A stretch of DNA of 64,000 nucleotides, from positions 1-64,000 of the forward strand of contig VXMD01000067.1 in the NCBI GenBank assembly GCA_009841255.1, read 5' to 3'. The position numbers and the translations under genes were made by a program. Below the pieces are notes generated by a model, which did not search any database, had not been told where the DNA came from, and saw nothing but the letters and a program-made list of their open reading frames with translations. The stretch is from Candidatus Poribacteria bacterium (GTDB taxonomy: Bacteria > Poribacteria > WGA-4E > WGA-3G). This document shows, in pieces, positions 14,878-24,105 of this stretch; position 1 is the first letter of the stretch; each line of letters opens with the position of its first letter.

Positions 14878-15834
14878 ATGACACATTTAACAAAGAACAC
14901 TGCTCTTGAATATTGGCTGGCACTCGCTTCTGTTGAGGGGCTTGGTAGTGTTCGGATTAGACGGCTGATCGCGCGTTTCGGTAGTGCACAGGCAATTTTT
15001 GAAGCGGAACTCCCCGAAATTGCGCGACTCCCCTCCTTCAACCCGGTTCTCGCCTCTCGCATCCTCACCGTATCTGGTAACTTTCCGACTTTTCGTGAGA
15101 GACTCAGTGCCCTTGAAGAGCAAGACGTCCGAGTGATGTGCCTTGAAGATCCAGACTATCCAGCACAACTTAAAAACCTACCCGATGCCCCAGGAATCCT
15201 CTGTAGCGTCGGTACATTAACCGAGATCGGTGATCGGTGTATCTCGATTGTAGGGAGTCAGCATCCAAGTATAGAAGGGATTGAACTGACACTTTCGCTG
15301 GCAACGCAACTCGTGCTCGCCGGATTCACGGTTGTCAGCGGGTTAGCAACGGGCATTGATACATACGCACACTCCGGTGCACTCGCGGGTATGGGAAAGA
15401 CGATTGGCGTTGTCGGGACGGATCTGTCCTCTATCTATCCAGGTCGGAATAACCCACTCGCCGTGAAGATCTATGAGCATGGATGCCTGTTTTCAGAACA
15501 TCCGTTCCCGACAGCCCCGTCACCGGGCAACCTTGTGCAGAGAAATCGTATTATCAGTGGGCTTTCTGTAGCCACGATTGTGATTGAGTCGAGAAAAAAT
15601 GGGGGTGCGATGCATACAGCACGGTATGCGCAGCGTCAGGACAGGTCGGTCTTCGCATGCCGCTGGGATACAGGTCACGCGCAGCGCGAGGGACCCCAAG
15701 AGTTGATAAGGACAGGTGCGTTTCCTTTTGGATCCACTGAGGTTGACAAAGTGATTGATGTGCTAACGCATCCAGAACGTCTTGAAACGTATGCGAGCGG
15801 AGCAACGAGCGAACAGATGGGATTGTTTGAGTAA
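14878..15834 (+). CDS. dprA: DNA-processing protein DprA
   Basis: A 318-residue protein: an N-terminal helix-hairpin-helix-like part (VEGLGSVRIRRLIARFG) followed by the DprA Rossmann fold with SIVGSQHPS, SGLATGIDTYAHSGAL and LVQRNRIISGLS. DprA binds incoming single-stranded DNA and loads RecA in natural transformation; it also occurs in bacteria not known to be competent. The GSR motif reads GSQ here, and the usual C-terminal winged helix is very short or absent. It is a single gene with its own promoter; no clear ribosome binding site precedes the ATG. Confidence 0.9.
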   Translation: MTHLTKNTALEYWLALASVEGLGSVRIRRLIARFGSAQAIFEAELPEIARLPSFNPVLASRILTVSGNFPTFRERLSALEEQDVRVMCLEDPDYPAQLKNLPDAPGILCSVGTLTEIGDRCISIVGSQHPSIEGIELTLSLATQLVLAGFTVVSGLATGIDTYAHSGALAGMGKTIGVVGTDLSSIYPGRNNPLAVKIYEHGCLFSEHPFPTAPSPGNLVQRNRIISGLSVATIVIESRKNGGAMHTARYAQRQDRSVFACRWDTGHAQREGPQELIRTGAFPFGSTEVDKVIDVLTHPERLETYASGATSEQMGLFE

Positions 15835-16050
15835 GAATCGCGAGCACAGCTCGCTCCTACAGAACCATTAGCCGTCTGCTGACTGCCGATGGTTTCCAAT
15901 AGCTGACTGCCAGTAAAAAATCTTGCTTTTTTTTTCAATTTGTGATATACTATATAATGTCCTTAAACTTGATTTTGCGAGTACATGTATCAAATTTTTT
16001 CTTGACACCGTTAAAATTTATGGTAAATTTACGTTAAAATGAAGTTTTCT
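15835..16050. repeat. Intergenic repeats and AT-rich stretch before the lipoprotein gene
   Basis: It starts with AATCGCGAGCACAGCTCGCTCCTACAG split over 15837-15862, a compact copy of the GCGAG/CTCGC repeat. Then come CTGACTGCC-type units (15870-15915) and a long A/T-rich part. A weaker promoter-like pair lies at 16002-16030. No gene seen. Confidence 0.55.
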
Positions 16051-16051
16051 C

Positions 16052-16080
16052 TTGACAAAAGAGGCTAATTTTCATATAAT
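16052..16080 (+). promoter_or_regulatory. Consensus promoter upstream of the Ig-like lipoprotein
   Basis: TTGACA (16052-16057) and TATAAT (16075-16080) are 17 bases apart, a perfect match to the housekeeping sigma-70 consensus. Confidence 0.8.
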
Positions 16081-16086
16081 TTCGAG

Positions 16087-16475
16087 ACAATCCGTAATTT
16101 ACCTTTACAAAGTTTGCAATTTTTGTTAAACTTTAAGGTACTCGTTTAGATATTGACTTTCGGGCGAGGGGTGCAACAATCCAATGGTGTTTTACTCTGT
16201 TAACTGCCCTCGCAGAATTCTGTTCTCAACGTGTCGGTTTGTTCTTTACGCACTGCGGAGAGGACAACAAACGAAATAGCCTTACGTTACTTGACTTAAC
16301 GAGAATATGATCATAGGTTTCAAGGCGTTGCTGAATTGTACAAGCAGCAGCGTCATCGAAATCGACTTTCCCGAGTGCTTTTGCGAGCGTCTACGGGAAA
16401 GGACCGAAAGTTGTTAGGACACCCTATCCGAAGGGTGTATTTTGATAAACTTTACAATTTAAGGAGTTAACTCTA
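16087..16475 (+). promoter_or_regulatory. Long structured 5' leader of the lipoprotein gene
   Basis: The promoter predicts a leader of about 390 bases. It contains paired segments GGGCGAGGG/CCCTCGC (about 16164/16207), CTTTCCCG/CGGGAAAG (16366-16373/16394-16401) and ACACCCT/AGGGTGT (16419-16425/16432-16438), then AAGGAG before the ATG. The length and structure suggest control at RNA level, but I recognise no riboswitch class. Confidence 0.45.
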
Positions 16476-17126
16476 ATGATAAAATTGTTTAGAACCTTCG
16501 CTTTATTGCTGGCAGGCATGTTCGCCCTTTCGCTGATAGTCGGCTGTGGCGGTGGCGATACAGAAACTGAAGAAGCTGCACCAGCTGCCTTCGTAAGTGC
16601 CGCTCCGCCGGGCGGTGAGATTGCCGCGAATGGAAGTATTACGGTTACCTTTGACAACGCACCCGCCGATGTCACGGTAAGTGCCGGTACTGTCACAGTC
16701 GCAGGTAAAACAGCGACTATCACGGGTCCTTTCACCCCAGGTCCGCTCGCATTGACGGTCACTTGGGCTGATGGAACCCAGGCATTGAACTATACGGTCA
16801 CCGCACCTGATACCGATCCGCCTGCAGTCACGGGTGGTACCGTCAAAGACGGTGATAAGGATGTTGATCCCGAAGCCATCAACACCGCCGGATCGATTGA
16901 GATTGAGTTCAGTGAAGATGTCTCCGGTAACGTCGCGCTGCAGACCGAAGGCGGCGATGATGTCGGTTGGCTCGGCAAAGTCGAAGGCAACAAAGCGACG
17001 CTCGAAATCGTCAAAGGCAAAGAGATTGGCAACGAGACGACCTATGTTATCGCGGGTAAAGTCTCAGACGCCGCTGGCAACTCTACTGATGTCAGTGTAA
17101 CCTTTGTAACCAAGGGTAAAGAGTAA
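16476..17126 (+). CDS. Ig-like lipoprotein, unknown function
   Basis: A 216-residue protein beginning MIKLFRTFALLLAGMFALSL with lipobox LIVGC, so it is a lipoprotein exported by Sec and modified by Lgt. The acidic linker TETEEAAPAA is followed by two beta-rich Ig-like modules: about 40-105, then 115-216 with the Big_5-like phrase INTAGSIEIEFSEDV and the end VSDAAGNSTDVSVTFV. It is probably a surface or periplasmic adhesion or assembly module. AAGGAG lies nine bases before the ATG, a strong promoter with a long leader precedes it and a terminator follows, so it is a single transcription unit. Confidence 0.8.
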   Translation: MIKLFRTFALLLAGMFALSLIVGCGGGDTETEEAAPAAFVSAAPPGGEIAANGSITVTFDNAPADVTVSAGTVTVAGKTATITGPFTPGPLALTVTWADGTQALNYTVTAPDTDPPAVTGGTVKDGDKDVDPEAINTAGSIEIEFSEDVSGNVALQTEGGDDVGWLGKVEGNKATLEIVKGKEIGNETTYVIAGKVSDAAGNSTDVSVTFVTKGKE

Positions 17127-17149
17127 ATTTGAGGCTATTTCAACAAAGA

Positions 17150-17181
17150 GGGTGGCGTATTTTTAATACGTTGCCCTTTTT
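17150..17181 (+). terminator. Terminator of the lipoprotein gene
   Basis: A 12-bp stem (17150-17161/17165-17176, with three G-T pairs) and a 3-base loop is followed by five Ts. Confidence 0.8.
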
Positions 17182-17230
17182 CGCGTTTTAACCGCGTGTC
17201 CATGCTAAAATTGATAACCAAAATTTTTTC

Positions 17231-17260
17231 TTTACACAATTTTGGGAATAATGCTATAAT
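17231..17260 (+). promoter_or_regulatory. Promoter of the ECF sigma operon
   Basis: TTTACA (17231-17236) and TATAAT (17255-17260) are 18 bases apart with an extended TGC. A leader of about 170 bases follows, with stem AGACT/AGTCT around TTGCTTCGCAGTGAG and outer GTAGC/GCTAC. The 15-base word TGCTTCGCAGTGAGA (17292-17306) recurs at 32129-32143. Confidence 0.65.
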
Positions 17261-17439
17261 AACCCAAGTGGCTATCTTTGTAGCATAGACTTGCTTCGCA
17301 GTGAGAGTCTGTGCATAAGGGGCGCAACCTAACAGGATACGCTACGAAACCCATAACTGCTAACCATTTTTTTTGAACGGTTTTCAAAAAGGCGTTGTCT
17401 AACCCATTAATCCGTTAGAAACCTGAAGGAGAAAGTTCG

Positions 17440-18024
17440 GTGGAAAGAACTGAAGCCTTGCTCATTGCCGATCTTTGTGAAGGCGACGAGACAGCATTGG
17501 CACCATTGGTGGAAAAATATAAGCGGATGGTATACCGTCTCGCGATGCAGATCACCAAGAACCACGCCGATGCTGACGATGTCATGCAAGAAACCTTTAT
17601 TAAGGTGTACCGCTCGATCCGGACGTTTCGGAAGGATGCGGCTTTTGAGACGTGGCTCTACCGAATAGCGGTCAATGAAGCACTGAACTTTGTCAAACGT
17701 AGAGAGCGTCAGCAAGCGTCTACACTTGAGACGGTATCGGAGGCAGAGTATGAGGCGACCTTGCGATATCGTGCCCAGATCACCAATGATCCACATGCGC
17801 ATGCTGAAAAAGCTGAACTGCGGCACCATGTCACGGAAGCAGTTAATAGCCTCTCGCTGAAACATCGGACAGTTGTTATTCTTCATGAATTTGAAGGTTT
17901 AACGCACGCGGAGATTGCTTCAATCCTGAATTGCTCCGAAGGCACAGTCCGCTCTCGCTTGCACTATGCGCGCAAAAAACTCCGAACTTTGCTTAAACCG
18001 TACGTAGATGCGAGTAACGTTTAG
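17440..18024 (+). CDS. ECF-family RNA polymerase sigma factor
   Basis: A 194-residue sigma factor starting at GTG 17440 with GAAGGAG eight bases before it. Region 2 is about residues 25-90 (MVYRLAMQITKNHADADDVM, then FIKVYRSIRTFR) and region 4 about 135-185 (LSLKHRTVVILHEFEGL, TVRSRLHYARKKLR). It is RpoE-like and would redirect RNA polymerase to envelope-related promoters. The next gene encodes its likely zinc-type anti-sigma factor 90 bases downstream, and the large TPR gene follows, so an envelope stress role is likely. It starts from a housekeeping promoter rather than an obvious autoregulated one. Confidence 0.9.
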   Translation: MERTEALLIADLCEGDETALAPLVEKYKRMVYRLAMQITKNHADADDVMQETFIKVYRSIRTFRKDAAFETWLYRIAVNEALNFVKRRERQQASTLETVSEAEYEATLRYRAQITNDPHAHAEKAELRHHVTEAVNSLSLKHRTVVILHEFEGLTHAEIASILNCSEGTVRSRLHYARKKLRTLLKPYVDASNV

Positions 18025-18114
18025 GTTTCGATTGAAAGGAATATTTCGGTTACCGAAATTAGTTGAGTTTCATGGGCTTATAGACGTCTGGAACACACTC
18101 TCGAGGAGAATATC

Positions 18115-19128
18115 ATGGGATCGAAGTGTGAAAAAATAGAACGCCTTTTATCTGACTATATGGATGGGACGCTTTCCGAACGGCAGCAGAGCGTAGTCGC
18201 ATTGCATCTCCGCTCCTGCAGATCGTGCAAACGAGAAGTCGTAGACCTGAAGAAAACGAACCACCTCCTCGAAAACTTTTACGTTGAACCGGAGGCATCC
18301 GATGCCTATTACGCCGGGTTCACGACGCGGCTCCAACACCGTATTGAACAGAGTGCACCGACTGCCCTCCACCAACGGCTCTTGGCAGTTGCTACGCGTC
18401 TCGGATGGCACTTACTTACCCAGTTCCATCGACGTATCGACCATTCCCGTTTGGGCGGGTTTCTCTCCATAAGACAACACGCTTTTCCGTATTATATTTT
18501 CGGACTAACGCTGACGATGTTAGTTGTTGCACCGCTCCTGCTCAACCAAGTTGCGCCACAAGAGGAGGGTAACCATGTACTCGGACGCCTCTATGCAGCG
18601 GCAAAAATTCGGTTCTTCTCTGCCGATTCACCCATCTCGGTCCAACCCACCGCGGCACTTGCCATCAAACAGGATCAGGCGGGTGCTCAACCTATCGATC
18701 TTCGTCGATCGGTAGAGGCTGGGTTACCCAGCCCGTACAAGCGTACGACAGACCTCCCTGTTATCGATTCAGGATCTGATGTCTGGCTATTCACTGATGA
18801 GCCGATGACGGAGGGATATATCTTTACCGCACTTCAAGAGAATGATTCTGATACAGTCCCGAGTGTCGCGTTAGACATCGACTCGGAATTGCTCGCTTAT
18901 GCCGAACTTCCGGCACATGGGGCGTTCTGGGCACGCCTTACGGGTCGTGATGTATTAACCGAAAGCAGGTACGCACTCCTCTTATTGCAGGGGATGGATG
19001 CCGGACAGCATGCACTCCAACAGTATGAACGGAAGTGGAGCGGATTTAAAGGCTTTTCACAGAAATTGTTGGATGTACCGTTGGAAATATTGTCTATTCC
19101 AGAAGTCTACGATTCCAGGGAGTTGTAG
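18115..19128 (+). CDS. Anti-sigma factor with zinc-finger N terminus
   Basis: The 337-residue product begins MGSKCEKIERLLSDYMDGTL and contains ALHLRSCRSCKREV, the His-x3-Cys-x2-Cys arrangement of zf-HC2/ZAS anti-sigma domains. One membrane helix (YYIFGLTLTMLVVAPLLL, about 122-140) separates the cytoplasmic sigma-binding part from a periplasmic domain of about 190 residues of unknown fold. It should hold the adjacent ECF sigma factor at the membrane until a signal arrives. GAGGAGAATATC precedes the ATG. Confidence 0.85.
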   Translation: MGSKCEKIERLLSDYMDGTLSERQQSVVALHLRSCRSCKREVVDLKKTNHLLENFYVEPEASDAYYAGFTTRLQHRIEQSAPTALHQRLLAVATRLGWHLLTQFHRRIDHSRLGGFLSIRQHAFPYYIFGLTLTMLVVAPLLLNQVAPQEEGNHVLGRLYAAAKIRFFSADSPISVQPTAALAIKQDQAGAQPIDLRRSVEAGLPSPYKRTTDLPVIDSGSDVWLFTDEPMTEGYIFTALQENDSDTVPSVALDIDSELLAYAELPAHGAFWARLTGRDVLTESRYALLLLQGMDAGQHALQQYERKWSGFKGFSQKLLDVPLEILSIPEVYDSREL

Positions 19129-19257
19129 ACAGGCGTTATTATAGTTTAGTAAAATCAATAATTATTAAAGATCTTATCGAAAAGTGTTTGAAGTTAACTT
19201 AAGCATTTAATCTCGTGGACGCGTTTGCAGCGGGCACGATGTAACAAGGAGAATACA

Positions 19258-22200
19258 ATGAACCCAAGGATTTTGGGCATTATTGGTGGTCTCGCCTTAA
19301 TAGTTGCGCTCCTTTCACCTTTTATGATGGGTAGCTCCAAAAAGGTGGAGCAACTCTTCCAATCCGCTGAAGATCTGTATGGACAGGCGGATTATGAGGG
19401 TGCTATTGGAAAGTATACTGAGGCACTTGAAGAATCAACAAAGCGTGGTGTGAAAACGGAAGTTATTGACAAGGATTTCGCAACCCTCGCCAATTATAAG
19501 ATCGCAGTTAGCTACTCACGCCTCGCTGAACAGTCTGGCGATGTGAATCACTATGACACTGCGATTGAGTACATTGAAAAGGTTGCTCCGACAGCAACTA
19601 TTCCGAAACACCAAGAGGGATTAACCTACCTCTGGGGACACATCCTTTATCGGACGGAGCAGTTTGAATTGGCGGAGCCGAAGTTCACGCAGCTCATTGA
19701 GAACTTCCCGAACAGCCTTTTCGTTGAAAACGCTTGGTATGCTATCGGGCAGCTGAACTACAAACTGCAGAACTACGAGGACTCCCGACAGGCATTCAAA
19801 GCGGTCCTTGACGGTTTCCCAAATTCCGATTTTAAAGATGACGCACAGCACCTGATCGCGCAGTCGTTCCTCAATGAATCCAACTACGAGCAGGCGTATC
19901 AGGAATTCGATAAAATCGCTACAGAGGAGTTCAAGAACTACCCGGATTTGCAAGCCGAAGCGATGTATAAAGCCGCTTATAGCTTGAACCAACTCGGTAG
20001 AGATGACGAGTCGATTGGTCGGTATACCAACTTCATCACGCAGTTTCCGGAAAGCCAATACGTCACGGCGGCATACTTCGATCAGGGCGCGATTTACGCC
20101 CGACAGAAGGACTATGACAATGCCCGCGTCAACTACGAGTTGGCACTCCAAAATACTGCAGACCGCACACTCCAATCAGAAATTCAGTCTGCTATCGGAC
20201 GTACCTACTTCGATCAAGCGGACTATGAAAACGCCATTGTTTCCTATAACACCCTCCTTGAAGAATACCCAGAGAGCGACTTCATCGCCGAAGCGAAACT
20301 CGGTATCGCCGATAGTCATTTCCGCTTACAGAATTGGAGTGAGGCAACCTTAGCGTATCAACGTGTTATCAACGAACACGAAGAAGCCACCGATTTCATC
20401 CCCTACTGCTCCTACCAGATTGGCGAAGCCTACTACAAGCTCGGCAGCAATCAGGTAAAGGCTGGAGACTCAGAAACTGGAATGGCAACGCTTGAACTCG
20501 CACTGCAATGGTATCAGAAAACGGTCGATGACTATCCACAGGATCCGGTTGCTCCACACGCGCTCTACGGCGCAATTTGGGCACTCAACGATCTCGGACG
20601 CAAAGACGAGTTGGAAACAATCGCACGCGAGTTTATTGAGAAAAATAAAAACGATAACGAGTTCGACATCCTCGCCGCTGAGGTGCAACTCCGTTTCGCT
20701 GACATCAAGCGGACTGAATTCAAACAGTACGTTGAAGCCGCTGAAGAATATGCGAAATTGTGGGATTATCGTCCATTACCGAAGTTCCATCTCGTCAAGT
20801 TGATGGGTAAATTCTTTGAAGGGCGTTCCTACTACGAAGCCGCCAAACCGGAAGGCTATCAGGAAGGCGAGGCAGGCGCCAACTTCAATGCGGAACACCT
20901 TGGGAAGTCCGTCTCAGCGTATCAGGAAGCGATTGGCATGTTTAATGACGATGCATTCCTGCCAGGTGTCGCCGAGGAACGTTACGATGACTTCAGCGAG
21001 CGTGTTGCTCAGGTGGAAGCGTGTATCATGAACGAAGCACTTTCTCACGAAATGCTCGGTGACTGGACGCAAGCACGCGACCGCTACGCTTCTATTCCTG
21101 ACACAAGTGAATACTACGAACGCGCGCTCCTTCTCGTTGCCAACAGTCACGTCAAGGAAGGCGATAAAGAGGGTGCGATTGACTACTACAATAGTATTTT
21201 AGATAAGCTTGCCGATGCTGATAACCGTTCGTTGGCAGAGATTAAACTCGCTGACCTGCTCCGTGCAGAGGAACGGTTTGAAGAAGCTGCCGTCCAGTAT
21301 CAAGCGGTGGTTGATGGGAATCCGACGGGTGAATACGCAGACGATGCGCTCTACCTTGTCGGGCTTTGCTATTACCAAGCGGCTTCTGAAAATCCGGCAT
21401 TCTTGGAATCCTCCGAAACGGCGTTCAAACGCGTGATTTCCGACTATGCCGATAGTCCCAATGCCGTTGAAGCATATTACGGCTTGGCACTTGCCTATCG
21501 CGATGCGGCACAAAAGCAGAGTGATACGGAAAAATGGCCGCTCATCCTGCAACTCGCCGACGAAGCAAGCGATAAATACGCATCCAGTGACAATGAGCTC
21601 GTTCTCAAGACCCTCGGACATATCGACTTGATTAAAGCCACTGCCATTGAAAACAGTGGTGAAGAGGTCGATATCGATGCGCTCGTAGCTTCGCTGAAGC
21701 GCATTGTCGATAACACAGGCGCGCCGGAAGAGGCACGCAGTCGTTCGCAACTGAAGATCGGGCATACTTATTATAGCGCGAAACGCTATGATGAAGCACT
21801 GGCGGAGTATCTCCTTTTCGTGCAGACTTTCCCGAAAAGCGAACTCGCACCGAACGCGCAGTATCAAGCAGCAGTCTGTCATTATCAGATCGCGCAAGCC
21901 GCGACGGATGCAGGTAGCAAACAATTGAGCCTGCAGAACGCTGTAAGTGCCGCGGAAAAAGTGCGGACTCTGACCGAGGATGCGAATAACCTCATCAGTG
22001 CTAACTACACTGCGGGTTTGGCGTTGCTCGGATTAGATGACAATAAAGGGGCTGCGGACGCATTCAAAGCGGTTACAGCATTAGAAGGACAGACCGAAGA
22101 CGAGGCGCGCAAGTCGCTGATCTTCCAAGCACACTCCCGTCTTGCTGAACTCAACGGAACTCTCGGTGACCATGCCGCAGCGGTGCAAGAGTATCAATAC

Positions 22201-23964
22201 ATTATTGAGAACACCGATGAGGCGGACATGAAGGGACGTTCCTACTTCGCAATGGCATTTGCTCAAGAGGAGCAACTGAAAACTTATCAGGACGCACTGA
22301 TGAGTTACCAGAACGCCATTGAGTTAGTAGAAGACACACTCGTCAAAGCGCAATCCTACTATCGAATGGGCTTGATTTATCAAGACCAGCTGAAACAACC
22401 GTCTAAGGCGTTGGAAACCTTCCAAACCCTTATCGGAGAATATAGCGGTTCGGACAACGCGAACGTCGCCTCAATGGTGGCAGATGCTGGTATCCGTCGC
22501 TCGACCCTCTACGTTGAATTGGGACGTTTGGATGAAGCGATCGCCGAAGCGGTCGAAGCACTTGACCGGACGAAAGGAAATCCGAATGCGACTGTGGCAG
22601 AGAAAGCCGCTGCGCAATACAACCTCGGCTTCCTCTATTCCGACAAAGCGCGTTCCCTCTTCTCCACAGAGGCAGGCACAGATCTGAAGCCCTACATTGA
22701 TGCGAGTCGTAACGCCGCGGGCACCTTCTTTGAAGTCACTTCGATCGCAGCTCCGGTTGAACAGGCGGACAAACAGACGGTCATCCCGTATGTGCAGAAT
22801 TCGTTGTTCCAATCCGGCCAGATTTACTATTCTGTCGGTATCGGCGTGAAACTTCAGGAGGACCTCCTCAGTGCGCTGAGCCCGCTTATGACGTTCGTCA
22901 GTTACGTCGATAAGGGACTTTTCCCGAAATCGGACGGGCTCCGTAAGAACACGGAAACCGCACTGAATTACACAGCCGCTGCGAACTTTGAGCTTGGGCG
23001 GATGCAAGTGGGTCTTGACGGTGAGATGTCTGAAAAAGCGGTAAGTTATTTCGTTGCCGCTGGCGATGTCTTCCGTGATATGGTACGCCGTTATCCGAGT
23101 GCCAACGATGCTGCTTACTGGCAGTATCATGTCGGCGAATCTCACTACGCCGCGCAACAGTTCGAGAAGGCGATTGAAGAATACGAGAAGGTTCGCACTG
23201 TGAACAAAACCCACAAGAGTGCTGCTGAATCGTTGTATGCTATCTCGACCTGCGCGCAACTCCTGAGTGAAGCCGCCGAAAAGTCTGGCGATGCGGAGGC
23301 GAAACAGCACTGGTATGATCGGCTCTTTGAGGCGAACGAAGTCCTCGCTGCTGAGTATCCGAACAGTCAGTACACCGCCGATGCGCTTATTAACATCGGT
23401 AACAAGTACTACAACGCAGGCTCCGAGCAAGCACTGGAGCAAGCGGAACGGATCCGTCTCTATCAGATGGCGATAGAGAACTATCAGAACGCGATTAATA
23501 CGCCCGGTATTGGTGGGGAGTCGAAATCGACAGCGCAAGGCTATCTCAACGACACTGCGAATGCTCTTGCTTTCTATGAGTATGAGGTCGCAACGGATAT
23601 GTTGAATGAATCGAAACTCGCGAGAGGTGACGAACAGAAACCCGCTGTTGAAGCCGCTATCGCTGAGTACCAGAAGATCATTGAAGCGTATCCGGGGACC
23701 AAGTATGCTGATCTCGGTCTTGTGCAGATTGGTGAGGCATACATGGTGTTAGCCGATAGCGACGATGCCTATTTCAACGATGCGTTGGATTACTTCAACC
23801 GTTTGTGGGCAAAATATGAGACGACACCGCCCGTAGACACGAAGGTCAACCAGGCACTCACCTATGCAATCAGCCAGGTCCAGACGATTATCAGCTATAT
23901 GCAGGCGAATAATCTGGAGATTCGTGGTGGTGCTGTCGGTGGAGGCGGCGGTGGTGGTGAGTAA
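19258..23964 (+). CDS. Giant TPR-repeat membrane-anchored protein
   Basis: The ATG at 19258 has AAGGAG six bases before it and yields 1568 residues. An N-terminal membrane anchor (ILGIIGGLALIVALLSPF) is followed by a continuous array of TPR-like helices, with units such as LYGQADYEGAIGKYTEAL, and a Gly-only tail (GGGGGGGE). The repeats resemble those of YbgF/BamD-type and similar periplasmic scaffold proteins. It is likely a periplasmic scaffold for a large complex. It lies downstream of the ECF sigma/anti-sigma pair on the same strand and ends in a strong terminator, so it may belong to the same regulon. No enzyme domain is seen. Confidence 0.85.
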   Translation: MNPRILGIIGGLALIVALLSPFMMGSSKKVEQLFQSAEDLYGQADYEGAIGKYTEALEESTKRGVKTEVIDKDFATLANYKIAVSYSRLAEQSGDVNHYDTAIEYIEKVAPTATIPKHQEGLTYLWGHILYRTEQFELAEPKFTQLIENFPNSLFVENAWYAIGQLNYKLQNYEDSRQAFKAVLDGFPNSDFKDDAQHLIAQSFLNESNYEQAYQEFDKIATEEFKNYPDLQAEAMYKAAYSLNQLGRDDESIGRYTNFITQFPESQYVTAAYFDQGAIYARQKDYDNARVNYELALQNTADRTLQSEIQSAIGRTYFDQADYENAIVSYNTLLEEYPESDFIAEAKLGIADSHFRLQNWSEATLAYQRVINEHEEATDFIPYCSYQIGEAYYKLGSNQVKAGDSETGMATLELALQWYQKTVDDYPQDPVAPHALYGAIWALNDLGRKDELETIAREFIEKNKNDNEFDILAAEVQLRFADIKRTEFKQYVEAAEEYAKLWDYRPLPKFHLVKLMGKFFEGRSYYEAAKPEGYQEGEAGANFNAEHLGKSVSAYQEAIGMFNDDAFLPGVAEERYDDFSERVAQVEACIMNEALSHEMLGDWTQARDRYASIPDTSEYYERALLLVANSHVKEGDKEGAIDYYNSILDKLADADNRSLAEIKLADLLRAEERFEEAAVQYQAVVDGNPTGEYADDALYLVGLCYYQAASENPAFLESSETAFKRVISDYADSPNAVEAYYGLALAYRDAAQKQSDTEKWPLILQLADEASDKYASSDNELVLKTLGHIDLIKATAIENSGEEVDIDALVASLKRIVDNTGAPEEARSRSQLKIGHTYYSAKRYDEALAEYLLFVQTFPKSELAPNAQYQAAVCHYQIAQAATDAGSKQLSLQNAVSAAEKVRTLTEDANNLISANYTAGLALLGLDDNKGAADAFKAVTALEGQTEDEARKSLIFQAHSRLAELNGTLGDHAAAVQEYQYIIENTDEADMKGRSYFAMAFAQEEQLKTYQDALMSYQNAIELVEDTLVKAQSYYRMGLIYQDQLKQPSKALETFQTLIGEYSGSDNANVASMVADAGIRRSTLYVELGRLDEAIAEAVEALDRTKGNPNATVAEKAAAQYNLGFLYSDKARSLFSTEAGTDLKPYIDASRNAAGTFFEVTSIAAPVEQADKQTVIPYVQNSLFQSGQIYYSVGIGVKLQEDLLSALSPLMTFVSYVDKGLFPKSDGLRKNTETALNYTAAANFELGRMQVGLDGEMSEKAVSYFVAAGDVFRDMVRRYPSANDAAYWQYHVGESHYAAQQFEKAIEEYEKVRTVNKTHKSAAESLYAISTCAQLLSEAAEKSGDAEAKQHWYDRLFEANEVLAAEYPNSQYTADALINIGNKYYNAGSEQALEQAERIRLYQMAIENYQNAINTPGIGGESKSTAQGYLNDTANALAFYEYEVATDMLNESKLARGDEQKPAVEAAIAEYQKIIEAYPGTKYADLGLVQIGEAYMVLADSDDAYFNDALDYFNRLWAKYETTPPVDTKVNQALTYAISQVQTIISYMQANNLEIRGGAVGGGGGGGE

Positions 23965-24017
23965 TTGCCACATCCTGTTTCCGTAGCGTCGTTCCCCTGA
24001 ACGGGGTTTCCCTGAAA

Positions 24018-24047
24018 GGAGGGTGCTATCTGGCACCCTCCCTTTTT
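24018..24047 (+). terminator. Terminator of the TPR gene
   Basis: GGAGGGTGC (24018-24026) and GCACCCTCC (24033-24041) form a perfect 9-bp stem followed by CTTTTT. Confidence 0.85.
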
Positions 24048-24105
24048 ATGACATACCCCGCTCACGCTAAGGAAAAATTAAAAAACCGCAAGGAAAATTA
24101 AAAAA

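Noticed and set aside
16087-16475. Known riboswitch (c-di-GMP, cobalamin, ZTP, fluoride) in the lipoprotein leader
   Set aside because: None of the conserved core words of these classes could be found.
19621-21924. Several minus-strand open frames within the TPR gene
   Set aside because: Same cause: strong codon bias of the TPR repeats keeps opposite frames open.
22471-23538. Long minus-strand open frame inside the TPR gene
   Set aside because: Antisense shadow of repeated TPR codons; no ribosome binding site or recognisable protein.
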